This document shows, one piece after another, positions 22,685 to 31,742 of a DNA stretch of 35,131 nt. A program made the translations under genes and the position numbers. The notes under the pieces are model-generated. The model saw only the letters and a program-made list of their open reading frames with translations, was not told where the DNA came from and ran no database searches. The stretch's first letter is position 1. Each line of letters opens with the position of its first letter. This stretch comes from Tannerellaceae bacterium (GTDB lineage Bacteria > Bacteroidota > Bacteroidia > Bacteroidales > Tannerellaceae), in the NCBI GenBank assembly GCA_031267775.1, contig JAIRYL010000070.1, forward strand, positions 1-35,131, given 5' to 3'.

Positions 22685-22694
22685 AATTTAATTA

Positions 22695-22816
22695 GGGCGC
22701 GTCCCCCGCAAGGGGGGCCGGGCTTTCCGCTGCAAGTCCTCGCTCGCTGCGCTCGTTGCGGGCTATCCGCTGCAATCCCTCGCGCGTCGCGCCCCCTGCG
22801 GCGGCGCTCAAAGGCT
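22695..22816. repeat. GC-rich repeat element with 21-bp copy 2
   Basis: The second 21-bp copy is at 22695-22715. It continues into a GC-rich stretch with two imperfect internal copies of CCGCTGCAAgtCCTCGC-type sequence. Composition differs sharply from the AT-rich flanks. It runs directly into the cbiB fragment. No coding function is seen. Confidence 0.7.
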
Positions 22817-22930
22817 CGCTCGCCGGCGCCGATTATTTTGCCAAACAAGGCTACGGGGCGAGGCCATCCTTCGGGGTCTCCCACTAAACGGTCGGCCATC
22901 CATCCCCCGATAACTGGAATCAGTCGAAAC
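22817..22930 (-). pseudogene. Duplicate 5' fragment of cbiB (repeat copy B)
   Basis: It is identical to cbiB bases 20114-20227 except for 3 mismatches in 114 bases. It reads on the minus strand as IGGWMADRLVGDPEGWPRPV in the cbiB frame. After residue AGERAF it runs into the GC-rich repeat, so the protein is cut. Upstream it joins a new N-terminus, MRKILLLHVEVS, drawn from the 22-bp repeat array in the same frame (minus-strand start near 22965). Confidence 0.92.
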
Positions 22931-22940
22931 GAAACTTCCA

Positions 22941-23040
22941 CATGCAGGAGTAAAATTTTCCGCATGCAAGAAATTTTGCTCTCACATGCGGGAGCAATAT
23001 TTCTTGCATGTGAAAAAAATATTTCTCACATGTGGAAAAC
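22941..23040. repeat. 22-bp tandem repeat array
   Basis: Five CATG starts are spaced exactly 22 bases apart (22941, 22963, 22985, 23007, 23029). Units are imperfect but share CATGynrGAgnAAwATTTyt. The second and third units form a near-perfect palindrome: 22966-22981 pairs with 22992-23007 with one mismatch in 16. It lies between the cbiB fragment and the next remnant. Confidence 0.85.
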
Positions 23041-23041
23041 A

Positions 23042-23312
23042 GAGAGGTTGTTAACAATTGCCGGACGCTCCTTGCTCACGCGCGGAGATATCGAAAATGT
23101 ACTGAGCAACTACTTCCTGGACGAGCTGCCCACGTTCCTGAAAATAGTATACTCCAGCTATTGGTATAATATATCATAAACGGAGCGGGGCGTCCGGTTA
23201 CATCTTCCTCGCTCCATTCTCTTTGATGGATCTGGAGAAACTGCGCCCGTACGCTATCCATTTGCAAGAGCGATTTGCATGCTTGCCCTGGTATAAAAGG
23301 TTTGTTGCTGTA
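23042..23312 (+). pseudogene. Unidentified frameshifted coding remnant
   Basis: One frame (23042-23179) reads TRGDIENVLSNYFLDELPTF and LKIVYSSYWYNIS to a stop. A second frame (from about 23163) reads IIYHKRSGASGYIFLAPFSL and MDLEKLRPYAIHLQERF with a WYKRF end. The two join naturally if one or two bases were gained or lost near 23163-23179. Neither piece is recognised. It may instead be chance open frame; amino-acid composition looks protein-like. Confidence 0.3.
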
Positions 23313-26159
23313 TTAAAATCGGGGAGGGCCGCCCGGACCGCCCGGACCTCTCGGGCCGCGAGGGCCGCGATTTCCGCTCATGGCGTCGGCTGTGGTTGCG
23401 CCTCCTTTAAAGAGGCTGAAACGGTATACAAAGTGTACCATAAGGTAACGTCCCAGGGTGTTATACTTTGAATAGGTAGAGCCTTCGGCGTTGATCTGCT
23501 GCGTAATGCCGTTACGCTGTGCCAGGATATCGTACATTTTGACGCGCAGGGTGGCTTGGTTTCCTTTGAGGAATGATTTGGAGAGGGAGGCGTTCCAGAT
23601 CGTTTCGTCTTGCCGGTATCCGGCGTCGTATCCCGAAGTGGTAGACCAGTTGAGGTCTGTCTCTATTTTAAAGTCGTATGGCAGATAAACGGCGGTTGTT
23701 CCTCCCACGCCATAATTAAAGGTATTCAGGTTGTTGTCTGGCTGGAGGGAGTAATCGGCTTTGTTATAACGGATATTTCCATTTACGCCTAAATCGATGA
23801 TGGGGGAACGGAAATCGATTCCGGCCCGCTCCATGAGCGTAAGCGTTTTATTGGTGTTTTTTTCGCTGTTGATAAACGAATTATTGTTTGCATAGCCGGC
23901 CATGGACATGTTGTTTACCGAGAATTTCCTGTTTTTCAACGGAGTATTGAATATAAACCGGAGGTTGCCCCGGTAATTTCCATTTGTATTTCTGTATGTT
24001 GTTTGCCTTCTGCCGCCTCCAAGATTGGTTTGCTCCGATACGATGGCGTTTAGCACATAGTTTCCGTCGGCCATGAGGATAATAGCCGTTTGTTTTTCGG
24101 GGAGGAATTTCTGGAAACGTACAAAGAGGTTGTTGGTGTAATAAGGCTTGAGATCCGGATTACCGATGATTGTATTATTGGGATTCGATACGTTTGCTAC
24201 GGGTTGCAGTTGCGTCATGCCGGGCTGGCTTGTCCGTCCGTTGTAATCTATGCGCAGGTTTGTCTGCTTATTATATATGTAGTTGAACTGCGCCATAGGC
24301 GAAAGATTCAGCACATTTCTCGAAATGGAGGAGAGGATGGTATCTCCAATAAACGTTTCGCTTTTATTATAAGAAGGGTCGAGGTTCAGGCCGACTGTAT
24401 AATTAAAATTCTGCCGTTGCGATTTGAAACTCAGGCTGGCCCGCTGGCTGACGAAATCGTTGCGGTAACTCTGGCTGTATGCCGTATCGAGGGCTGTATA
24501 ATCTCCCGCGCCGTCTTTTGCATACGTATATTTAAGCGCCTCCTGACTGCGCCGGCTAAAGCTGTAAGTAGCCTGAAGAAAGTTATTCCGTCCCAAGGGT
24601 TCTACCCACGAGAAGTAAGCGCGGTAGTTATATCCTTTGTTGCCGTATTGATATTGCTGGTCTATTAACTTATTGCTGCTCGCCGCGTCTCTGCCGTCAA
24701 AATAATATGTGTTGGAGTATTCCGTGCCATTTTCGTCAGAATCGCTGTATCCTCCCGAGAAAGAAGCGCTTGCCACGCGCCCTTTGCTATTGAGCTTCCG
24801 GCTTATTTCCAGGCGCGCGTCAAGGTTATATCCATTTCCCTGGTTGGACGTATAAGACCCGCCTTTATTGAGCGAATCCATCAAGGCCTCGCCCGTATCT
24901 TTCAGTCCCTGCAAGGTAACGTATTCTTCGGACGAAACATTTTCGCTTTTACTATAACTGAAATTCGGACGGAAAATGATACTGGTCATGGTATCCGGCT
25001 TCCATTCCAGACGGAAATTCACGCCAAAATTGTCCGATTTCCTGTTTCTCGAACTTTCGCTCTGCTGATGCTGGAGGCTGTCGCCGGGCTGAATCTTCCT
25101 GTCTCTGCTATCTCCAAAAAGGTCATTGTCCGAATGGCTGTAACGAACATTCCCGTTTAATGTCAGTTTTTTATTAAATTCCCTTGTAAAATTCGTACCG
25201 ATATTCCCCGACCGGGTGATCCCGCTGCCGGCTCCTCCCTGAAAACGGGGGCCGCCGCCCATGCCGCCGCCCATGCCTTGAAACATCGTAGAGGCAAGGT
25301 CTGAAAATCCCATATTATTTGTATTGTTCAATCCGCCCATAATGGTAAACTGGTTGTTGTTATAAAACCGATTCACCATAAAATTTCCTTCGTATCGTTC
25401 GTCGCTGCCATATCCGGCAAAGGCGTTACCAAACCATCCCTGCTTCATTCCCGGTTTGACGGTAAGGTTTATCACCGTTTCTTCTTCGCCGTCGTCAAAG
25501 CCCGTCATCAAGGTCATATCGCTTTTTTTGTCCAGCACCTGCAGTTTGTCAATCATTTGAGCGGGCAGGTTTTTAGAAGCAACTTTAGGATCGTCGGAGA
25601 AAAACTCCTTTCCGTCTACCATTACCTTTTTAACTTCTTTTCCATTTACGGTAATTTTCCCTTCGCTATCAACTTCTACGCCCGGCATCTTTTTTAACAA
25701 GTCTTCCAGCACCGACCCTTCCGTTACTTTATACGAATCGGCATTGTATTCAATCGTATCGTTACGCACCACCATTTCGGGCGCTTTACCTATCACAAGG
25801 GCTTCTCCCAAAAGAACCGAGCCGTCGCTAAGCGCTAATTTGCCAACGTCTACCGGATTGGTTCTCCCGGTAATTTGCAAAGGCTGATAAAAGGGTTCAA
25901 ACCCAACAAAGGAAATATGCAAGAGGTAATTACCCGGTTTAACGTTTTTCAGCGAAAAACTTCCGTTGCGCGAACTGGCCACTCCGTTTATCATGGTACT
26001 GTCCTGAACATTCAACAGGCGGATTGTAGCCTGTTCTACAGGCGTATTCGTCCCTTCTTCAACAATAATCCCTTTTAGTCCTACATTAGACCGTTGCGCC
26101 AGCACAGGCGACGAAAAAAAACATCCAATCAACAAACCAATAAATATCTTACCTTTCAT
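23313..26159 (-). CDS. Outer-membrane beta-barrel protein with regulatory-like domain
   Basis: The start is at 26159 (MKGKIFIGLL); a GTG nine bases upstream is possible. The protein is 948 residues, with a signal peptide ending near LAQ. A carboxypeptidase-regulatory-like domain follows (about residues 27-110, GFEPFYQPLQ), then a TonB-plug-like segment (YKVTEGSVLEDLLKKMPGVE, KKVMVDGKEFFSDDPKVASK) and an OMP_b-brl_3-type beta barrel. A glycine-rich loop FQGMGGGMGGGPRFQGG lies near residue 300. The C-terminus is a GPRGPRGPGGPGGPP tail ending in RF, rather than the usual aromatic barrel end. It is single and minus-strand; ligand unknown. Its gene ends next to the remnant at 23042. Confidence 0.9.
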   Translation of the reverse strand: MKGKIFIGLLIGCFFSSPVLAQRSNVGLKGIIVEEGTNTPVEQATIRLLNVQDSTMINGVASSRNGSFSLKNVKPGNYLLHISFVGFEPFYQPLQITGRTNPVDVGKLALSDGSVLLGEALVIGKAPEMVVRNDTIEYNADSYKVTEGSVLEDLLKKMPGVEVDSEGKITVNGKEVKKVMVDGKEFFSDDPKVASKNLPAQMIDKLQVLDKKSDMTLMTGFDDGEEETVINLTVKPGMKQGWFGNAFAGYGSDERYEGNFMVNRFYNNNQFTIMGGLNNTNNMGFSDLASTMFQGMGGGMGGGPRFQGGAGSGITRSGNIGTNFTREFNKKLTLNGNVRYSHSDNDLFGDSRDRKIQPGDSLQHQQSESSRNRKSDNFGVNFRLEWKPDTMTSIIFRPNFSYSKSENVSSEEYVTLQGLKDTGEALMDSLNKGGSYTSNQGNGYNLDARLEISRKLNSKGRVASASFSGGYSDSDENGTEYSNTYYFDGRDAASSNKLIDQQYQYGNKGYNYRAYFSWVEPLGRNNFLQATYSFSRRSQEALKYTYAKDGAGDYTALDTAYSQSYRNDFVSQRASLSFKSQRQNFNYTVGLNLDPSYNKSETFIGDTILSSISRNVLNLSPMAQFNYIYNKQTNLRIDYNGRTSQPGMTQLQPVANVSNPNNTIIGNPDLKPYYTNNLFVRFQKFLPEKQTAIILMADGNYVLNAIVSEQTNLGGGRRQTTYRNTNGNYRGNLRFIFNTPLKNRKFSVNNMSMAGYANNNSFINSEKNTNKTLTLMERAGIDFRSPIIDLGVNGNIRYNKADYSLQPDNNLNTFNYGVGGTTAVYLPYDFKIETDLNWSTTSGYDAGYRQDETIWNASLSKSFLKGNQATLRVKMYDILAQRNGITQQINAEGSTYSKYNTLGRYLMVHFVYRFSLFKGGATTADAMSGNRGPRGPRGPGGPGGPPRF

Positions 26160-26370
26160 AATCAACACTACTTAACTTTTTTATACGAAGAATATCAGAT
26201 TCGTGTAAAATAGACGTTCTAAGGAATAATTAGTTTAATAAGATTCATGCAGATTTGTATTTATTAACAAAAAGGACGCCTTGCGTTTTTTAAGCCGTCC
26301 CATTCGAGAAGCATTTCAACGAACGCCTCCTAAGTAATGGTGTACATGAAACAATAAAATAATTCCTGTA

Positions 26371-26403
26371 TTGTTTTTTTATTAAAAAAGTGTGTTATCT
26401 TTA
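26371..26403 (+). promoter_or_regulatory. Promoter of the MFS transporter gene
   Basis: TTG (26371-26373), a 22-base spacer and TATCTTTA (26396-26403, 7 of 8 to TAnnTTTG). The 278-base gap 26160-26437 holds nothing else that I can name, and no convincing minus-strand box for the barrel protein. Confidence 0.4.
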
Positions 26404-26437
26404 TGCCCGCGAATTAACCTAATAATATTTTTATCTT

Positions 26438-27652
26438 ATGAAAAGACTGCAAACCGATCTGCTGCGCTTAGGCGTAATGATGTTTATGCAATATGTATTG
26501 CTCGCCGTATGGTGGGTTCCTATGGCCGCTTATCTGGCTAACACGCTGAAATTAGAAATGCATCAGGTTTCTTTTATTTTGAGTTCGATGGCTATCGGTT
26601 CGATGGCTTCTCCGTTTGTTGGCGTAATTGCCGACCGGTATGTGGCAAGCGAAAAGGTGTTGGCCATTCTAAATCTGTCGACAGGCGTTTTATTGCTGCT
26701 TGCTACGCAACAGACTGATTTTACAGGGTTGCTGGTTACCGTTATGCTTGCCATGTTATGCTATATGCCTACATGGAGTCTGACAAGCGCTATTGCCATG
26801 CGTCATGCGCCGGCCAATCAGTTTCCGCGCATACGGGTGCTGGGTTCGGTTGGGTGGGTGGCTTCCGGTTTATTCAGTCAGGCGGCTATTTATGTGTTCG
26901 GCGTGGCTGTTTTTGACGGTACGGCGCTTCCACTTTACTGTGGCGCGGCTACCTGCTTTGTTGCCGCCGCACTCAATCTGTTATTACCCCATACGCCTGC
27001 AACGGCCGACAAAAGCCAGCGGCTTTCCGTAAAAGATATGTTGGGGTGGAACGTGGTTTCTATGCTCAGGAAACGCAATTTCTTTGTTTTTATGCTTATC
27101 TCTTTCCTTGCCGTCATTCCATTCAATCTTTATCATTTATATGGTTCTATTTTTCTGTCGGATATGAATGTAAAACATATAACCGTTACGATGAACTGGG
27201 GACAATTTGCCGAAATATTTTTCCTTATCATTACGACAACGATCATGGTGAAATTCGGTATCAAAAAGACGTTGATATTCGGACTAATCGCCATGATTAT
27301 ACGATACATAACATTTTATCTGGGAGTGGAACTGGACCAGCAGGTTTATTATATAACGGGTATTCTGGTACACGGATTGATTTTCGGGCTGTTTTTTATT
27401 GGAGGACAAGTGTATACCGACCAAGCTGCACCCGGCGCCATGAAAGCGCAGGCGCAAGGATTCCTTTCATTTGCCGTTTGGGGGGTAGGTTATCTTATCG
27501 GCACATTCCTGAACGGATATCTGATTGACGTATTCAGGCTGGGCGATACATGCAACTGGGAAGCGCTGTTTCTTATTTCCACCCTGTCTACGTGCTTATT
27601 ATTGTGCCTGTTGATCTTGTTGTTCAAAAATAAAGAATCCGGTTTAGCGTAA
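26438..27652 (+). CDS. NupG-like nucleoside:H+ symporter (MFS)
   Basis: This 404-residue membrane protein has about 12 hydrophobic helices. It opens with LGVMMFMQYVLLAVWWVPMA and holds SPFVGVIADRYVASEKVLA, the MFS loop motif after helix 2. FPRIRVLGSVGWVASGL and the GGQVYTDQAAP region match the nucleoside:H+ symporter (NupG/XapB) subfamily. Bacteroidota homologues often sit near oxidoreductase or sugar genes, so the substrate could be a sugar-like molecule rather than a nucleoside. It stands alone here. Confidence 0.88.
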   Translation: MKRLQTDLLRLGVMMFMQYVLLAVWWVPMAAYLANTLKLEMHQVSFILSSMAIGSMASPFVGVIADRYVASEKVLAILNLSTGVLLLLATQQTDFTGLLVTVMLAMLCYMPTWSLTSAIAMRHAPANQFPRIRVLGSVGWVASGLFSQAAIYVFGVAVFDGTALPLYCGAATCFVAAALNLLLPHTPATADKSQRLSVKDMLGWNVVSMLRKRNFFVFMLISFLAVIPFNLYHLYGSIFLSDMNVKHITVTMNWGQFAEIFFLIITTTIMVKFGIKKTLIFGLIAMIIRYITFYLGVELDQQVYYITGILVHGLIFGLFFIGGQVYTDQAAPGAMKAQAQGFLSFAVWGVGYLIGTFLNGYLIDVFRLGDTCNWEALFLISTLSTCLLLCLLILLFKNKESGLA

Positions 27653-27971
27653 TTTTAAGAACTCGAAACAGGTATAAACGCAGGATCAAATCACCCGCCG
27701 ACGCCTCTCTTTGCTTTAGCAACAGAGGCCTGTCGCTGCAATCTGCTCAAAGCAAAACGGCCTGATAAACGAACCGGATTGCTATTGAATAAATCTTTAT
27801 TTAATAATAAATGTGATAATTCGGAAAATTGAATTATTTTTGTTTCCAGAACAAACAATAGATATTACTGGTTGCTCCTGTTTTATGTCATTATTGATTT
27901 ACAGCTTTTTTCTATTTGTTTGTTTTTTTATCGACTTTATTCATGTGGAAACCTTTAGTAATTTATAAAAA
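27653..27971. other. Intergenic region with a hairpin
   Basis: GCCTCT (27703-27708) and AGAGGC (27724-27729) enclose a TTGCT/AGCAA inner stem. No T-run follows, so it is not a normal terminator. A TTTG (27915-27918) with a 19-base spacer to TATTCATG (27938-27945) could be the promoter of the GH2 gene. Otherwise it is AT-rich with no gene. Confidence 0.4.
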
Positions 27972-30900
27972 ATGAGACGGCCTTTATTCTGCATATTCTG
28001 TTGTTTTATCCTTATTTTTACCGGAACAAACGCACAGCAGCTATCGTTTTTAAACAAGAGTATTTACGATTATATAGAAAACACTTCTGTTTTCGAGGTA
28101 AATCAAGAAGAAGGCAGGGCTTATTATATCCCCGAAAAAAACCTGTCTCTTAATGGAAACTGGCGGTTCTTCTATAGCGATATACCGGAAGGAATCCCCG
28201 CCGATTTTTATACGGAGAATTTCAACAGCAGAAGATGGGAACAGATACCCGTTCCGTCTAATTGGGAAATGCTTGGCTACGGAGATAAGCTATTTCGCAA
28301 CGTACATGCGCCTTTTAAAGCCAATCCCCCTTATGTTCCAAGAGAATATAATCCCACGGGGGCCTACCTGAAGATGTTTGTTTTGCCTGCCGAATGGAAA
28401 GGAAGCCAGGTATTTTTGCGTTTTGAAAAGGTTGCGTCGGCTTCTTTTGTGTGGATCAATGGAAAAGAAGTCGGGTATAACGAAGGCGGACAGGAACCGG
28501 CCGAATATAATGTTACGGACTATCTGAAAAGCGGACGAAACTATATCGCCGTACTGGTTACTAAATATTCCGACGGTTATTATCTGGAGGGGCAGGATTA
28601 CTGGAGGTTGTCGGGGATATTTGACGCCGTATGGCTATATGCAACGCCAACGATCCGTTTGTTCGACCGGCAGATCGTTACTGAATTTGACGATACCTAT
28701 ACAGACGCCCTGCTAACAATAAAAACAGCCGTGAAAAGATATGACGGCGCGGCGTTTGCCGCAAGTTCTGCAAACTATCAACTAAACGCTCAATTGTTCG
28801 ATTCCGAAAAGCAGTTGGTTTCCGAATTTAAGAGCGCCTTTTTTTCGCCGGATTCAGCCAATAAACAGGTGGAACTGGCACAGAAAATAACAAATCCTAA
28901 AAAATGGACGGCAGAAACGCCCGACTTGTATACGCTTAAAATGCAACTGCTCGCTTCCGACGGGCAGGTAGCAGACCAGATGGAAACACGTATCGGTTTT
29001 AAAGAAACAGCGATACGGGATGGCGTATTCTATCTCAACGGCGTTCCTGTAAAAGTTAATGCCCAGAACTCGCACATGCAACATCCCGAATCCGGACATG
29101 TAATAGACGAAGAAACAATTCGTAAAGATTTTGAAATATTAAAACAGTTTAATTTCAATGCGGTACGTACATCGCATTATCCTCCTGTAAACAGATACCT
29201 TGAACTGGCCGACGAGTATGGATTATATATTATAGACGAGGCGGGCGTAGAGGCGCACGCTACGGAATTTGTATCCGACATGCCTGAATTTACAGAGATG
29301 TACAAAGAGCGCGTACGCCGCATGGTGTTGAGAGACAGGAATTATCCGTGTATATTATTCTGGAGCGCGGGTAATGAAAGCGGAGAGGGTTTTAACATTG
29401 CCGAAGTGATAAAAGAAGGGCAGAAATATGACAATACCCGTTATTGGATGTACGGAGGAAACGCTTTTTCTCATCCGGCAGAAGATATCATCGCGCCACG
29501 CTACCCTACTCCGCTGGAGCTGGAAATCCAGGTGGGCGTTTCGCCTGACAGCGACGAGCTTCGTCCCTCCTTTATGGATGAATATCTCTCTGTTGCGGGA
29601 AACGGCGGGGGAGGCTTAGACGATTACTGGCGCGTTATTTACGAACATCCCCGCACCATGGGAGGGGCTATCTGGGATTTTGTCAGTACCGGAGTAACGG
29701 AACGGGTCAGAGCTTTGCAGGACGCTTCTCCGTATAATACGCCCGCGCACTTAATGGGTAATGCCCAATTAATAGAAACCGGACATGGGAAAGCGCTCGA
29801 CCTGAACGGGCATGATCAATGGGTGGAAGTTTATCGTTCGGACAATATGGAAATTACCGGGGATAAACTGACGATAGCCTGCGATATATATCCGCGTAAA
29901 TTAATAAGCAGTTGTGGCGCCCTGATAACAAAAGGCAGTTACCAATTCGGATTGCAGCAGAGAGGCAGCGATTCGCTGGAGTTTTATATCTATACCGACA
30001 AAGCGTACCGGATCAATGCGCCGTTGCCCGAAGATTGGGAGAACCGCTGGCGTCGGGTTACAGCTACTTACGACGGGCAACGCATGGCCATTTGGCTGGA
30101 CGGTAAAGAAGTAGCAGAGGGCAAGGCGTCGGGGGAAATAAAAAATTTCCCATTCCCCATCAATATCGGACGTAATGCCGAAATACACGGACAGGAAACA
30201 GACGTTTATATTTGCGACGCGCTGCTGGACAACGTAGGCGTCTTTACCAACGTTTTTAAACCGGAAGAATTGCAAGCCGATAAAGCCGTTTTATGGCTCG
30301 ACTTTGAGCAGGAAACAGACGGAGGGCAATTCTACAGTTACGGTATTGGAGCGCGTACCTACGGAAGCATCTGGCCTAACCGCACCGTTCAGCCGGAGAT
30401 GTGGCAGATGAAGAAAAGCGTTCAGCCCATTTCCGTAAAGCTCTTAGACGCTGAAAATGGATATGTGGAGGTTTGGAACAGGAATCATTTCCTTAACAGT
30501 TCTTATTACAATATGCGCTGGACGCTGATTGGAGATGGTATTATCCTGAAAGAAGAAGATCTTACCCTGGATATTCCGCCGTTGAGTAAAAAAATTATCC
30601 GGATTCCTTATACCAAACCGGCAATCAAACCGGGCGCCGAATATACGTTACTACTGAGTTTTTCTCTGAAAAAAGATGAGTTGTGGGCATACGCCAAGCA
30701 TGAAGTGGCTTGGGAACAGTTTGTTTTGCCCTGGTACAAGGTATTTGAACCTGTTGTAGACAGGCGCAACCGTAAAATCAGCCTGCATCAAACGGATAAA
30801 GAAATTATGATAACCGGCAACGGTTTCTCTTATTCCTTTGAGGGTACAAGCGGGCTGTTGCAGTCGATCCGTTTCGGAGGGAAAGAAATGCTGCAATCTC

Positions 30901-31721
30901 CTCTGAAGCTAAATGTCTGGCGCGCGCCGTTGGCCAACGAACAGGATGAATGGAATTCGCACACGATTCATTCTTCGCACTGGAAAACCGGGTACGGACG
31001 GCATATCGTTACCGAGTTTTATACCATGGGGCTTGATACGCTGACGCATATCCCGCTGTCTGTCGACGCTTTTGAAACAAACGGGAAAGTGTATGTAAAC
31101 GTCAGGGATATTTATCTGACAGGAAGCAGTACGATGGAGAAAAAAGACCTGTATACCTGGGGAATGCAGAGCAACGGCTTTGAGAACCTGTATACCTACA
31201 TTATCAACGGATACGGAGAAATGACCATCAGGCACAGCGTTCTTCCCCATGGAAAAATGCCGGCATGGTTACCCCGTATCGGATTAACGCTGACATTGAA
31301 CAAAAACCTCAACCAGGTAGAATGGTATGGCAGAGGCCCTCAGGAAAATTATCCCGACAGGAAAACAGGTTACAAAGTAGACGTTTACAAATCTACCGTA
31401 GAAGATATGTACGAACCGTACCTTATCCCGCAGGATTACGGATTAAGAACAGACAACCGGTGGGTGAAAATGACCCATGCCGACGGCTACGGTATCCAGT
31501 TCAAAGCAAACAGGCTTTTCAATTTTAACGCCCACCCCTACTCTGCCGTGAATCTTACAAAAGCCATGTATACCTATCAATTGCAGGAACAGGAGGGTAT
31601 TACGTTCAACTTAGACTATGCTACGTCCGGCGTAGGATGTACGGCGCGTTCTATCCTCCCCGCTTACCGGGTACAACCGCAGGCATACGAACGAGAAATA
31701 TATATTTCGCCTATCCGATAA
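27972..31721 (+). CDS. GH2 beta-galactosidase-like enzyme with inserted LamG domain
   Basis: This is a 1249-residue secreted enzyme with a signal peptide ending in TNAQ. Domains in order: GH2 N-terminal sugar-binding (SLNGNWRFFYSDIPEG), Ig-like, TIM barrel, a LamG/concanavalin-like domain (about residues 600-760, GKALDLNGHDQWVEVY and YDGQRMAIWLDGKEVAEG), and the beta-galactosidase small-chain-type end (VEWYGRGPQENYPDRKTG). Acid/base is Glu469 in SAGNESGEG and the nucleophile is Glu537 in FMDEYLS. The usual NRHEHxP-type motif reads QNSHMQHPESGHV, a substrate-site change. The next gene (GH26) starts 21 bases after its stop, so they are probably one operon. Confidence 0.93.
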   Translation: MRRPLFCIFCCFILIFTGTNAQQLSFLNKSIYDYIENTSVFEVNQEEGRAYYIPEKNLSLNGNWRFFYSDIPEGIPADFYTENFNSRRWEQIPVPSNWEMLGYGDKLFRNVHAPFKANPPYVPREYNPTGAYLKMFVLPAEWKGSQVFLRFEKVASASFVWINGKEVGYNEGGQEPAEYNVTDYLKSGRNYIAVLVTKYSDGYYLEGQDYWRLSGIFDAVWLYATPTIRLFDRQIVTEFDDTYTDALLTIKTAVKRYDGAAFAASSANYQLNAQLFDSEKQLVSEFKSAFFSPDSANKQVELAQKITNPKKWTAETPDLYTLKMQLLASDGQVADQMETRIGFKETAIRDGVFYLNGVPVKVNAQNSHMQHPESGHVIDEETIRKDFEILKQFNFNAVRTSHYPPVNRYLELADEYGLYIIDEAGVEAHATEFVSDMPEFTEMYKERVRRMVLRDRNYPCILFWSAGNESGEGFNIAEVIKEGQKYDNTRYWMYGGNAFSHPAEDIIAPRYPTPLELEIQVGVSPDSDELRPSFMDEYLSVAGNGGGGLDDYWRVIYEHPRTMGGAIWDFVSTGVTERVRALQDASPYNTPAHLMGNAQLIETGHGKALDLNGHDQWVEVYRSDNMEITGDKLTIACDIYPRKLISSCGALITKGSYQFGLQQRGSDSLEFYIYTDKAYRINAPLPEDWENRWRRVTATYDGQRMAIWLDGKEVAEGKASGEIKNFPFPINIGRNAEIHGQETDVYICDALLDNVGVFTNVFKPEELQADKAVLWLDFEQETDGGQFYSYGIGARTYGSIWPNRTVQPEMWQMKKSVQPISVKLLDAENGYVEVWNRNHFLNSSYYNMRWTLIGDGIILKEEDLTLDIPPLSKKIIRIPYTKPAIKPGAEYTLLLSFSLKKDELWAYAKHEVAWEQFVLPWYKVFEPVVDRRNRKISLHQTDKEIMITGNGFSYSFEGTSGLLQSIRFGGKEMLQSPLKLNVWRAPLANEQDEWNSHTIHSSHWKTGYGRHIVTEFYTMGLDTLTHIPLSVDAFETNGKVYVNVRDIYLTGSSTMEKKDLYTWGMQSNGFENLYTYIINGYGEMTIRHSVLPHGKMPAWLPRIGLTLTLNKNLNQVEWYGRGPQENYPDRKTGYKVDVYKSTVEDMYEPYLIPQDYGLRTDNRWVKMTHADGYGIQFKANRLFNFNAHPYSAVNLTKAMYTYQLQEQEGITFNLDYATSGVGCTARSILPAYRVQPQAYEREIYISPIR

Positions 31722-31742
31722 AACGTATTAAAAAAGAATTAC

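Noticed and set aside
22941..23040. CRISPR array
   Set aside because: Units are contiguous 22-bp repeats with no unique spacers and no cas genes nearby.
22652..23179. 175-residue protein across the repeats on the + strand
   Set aside because: The frame crosses the GC-rich repeat, the cbiB copy in antisense and the 22-bp array; only its last part may be a coding remnant.
24090..24668. 192-residue + strand frame
   Set aside because: It is opposite the barrel gene, whose frame, motifs and length are certain.
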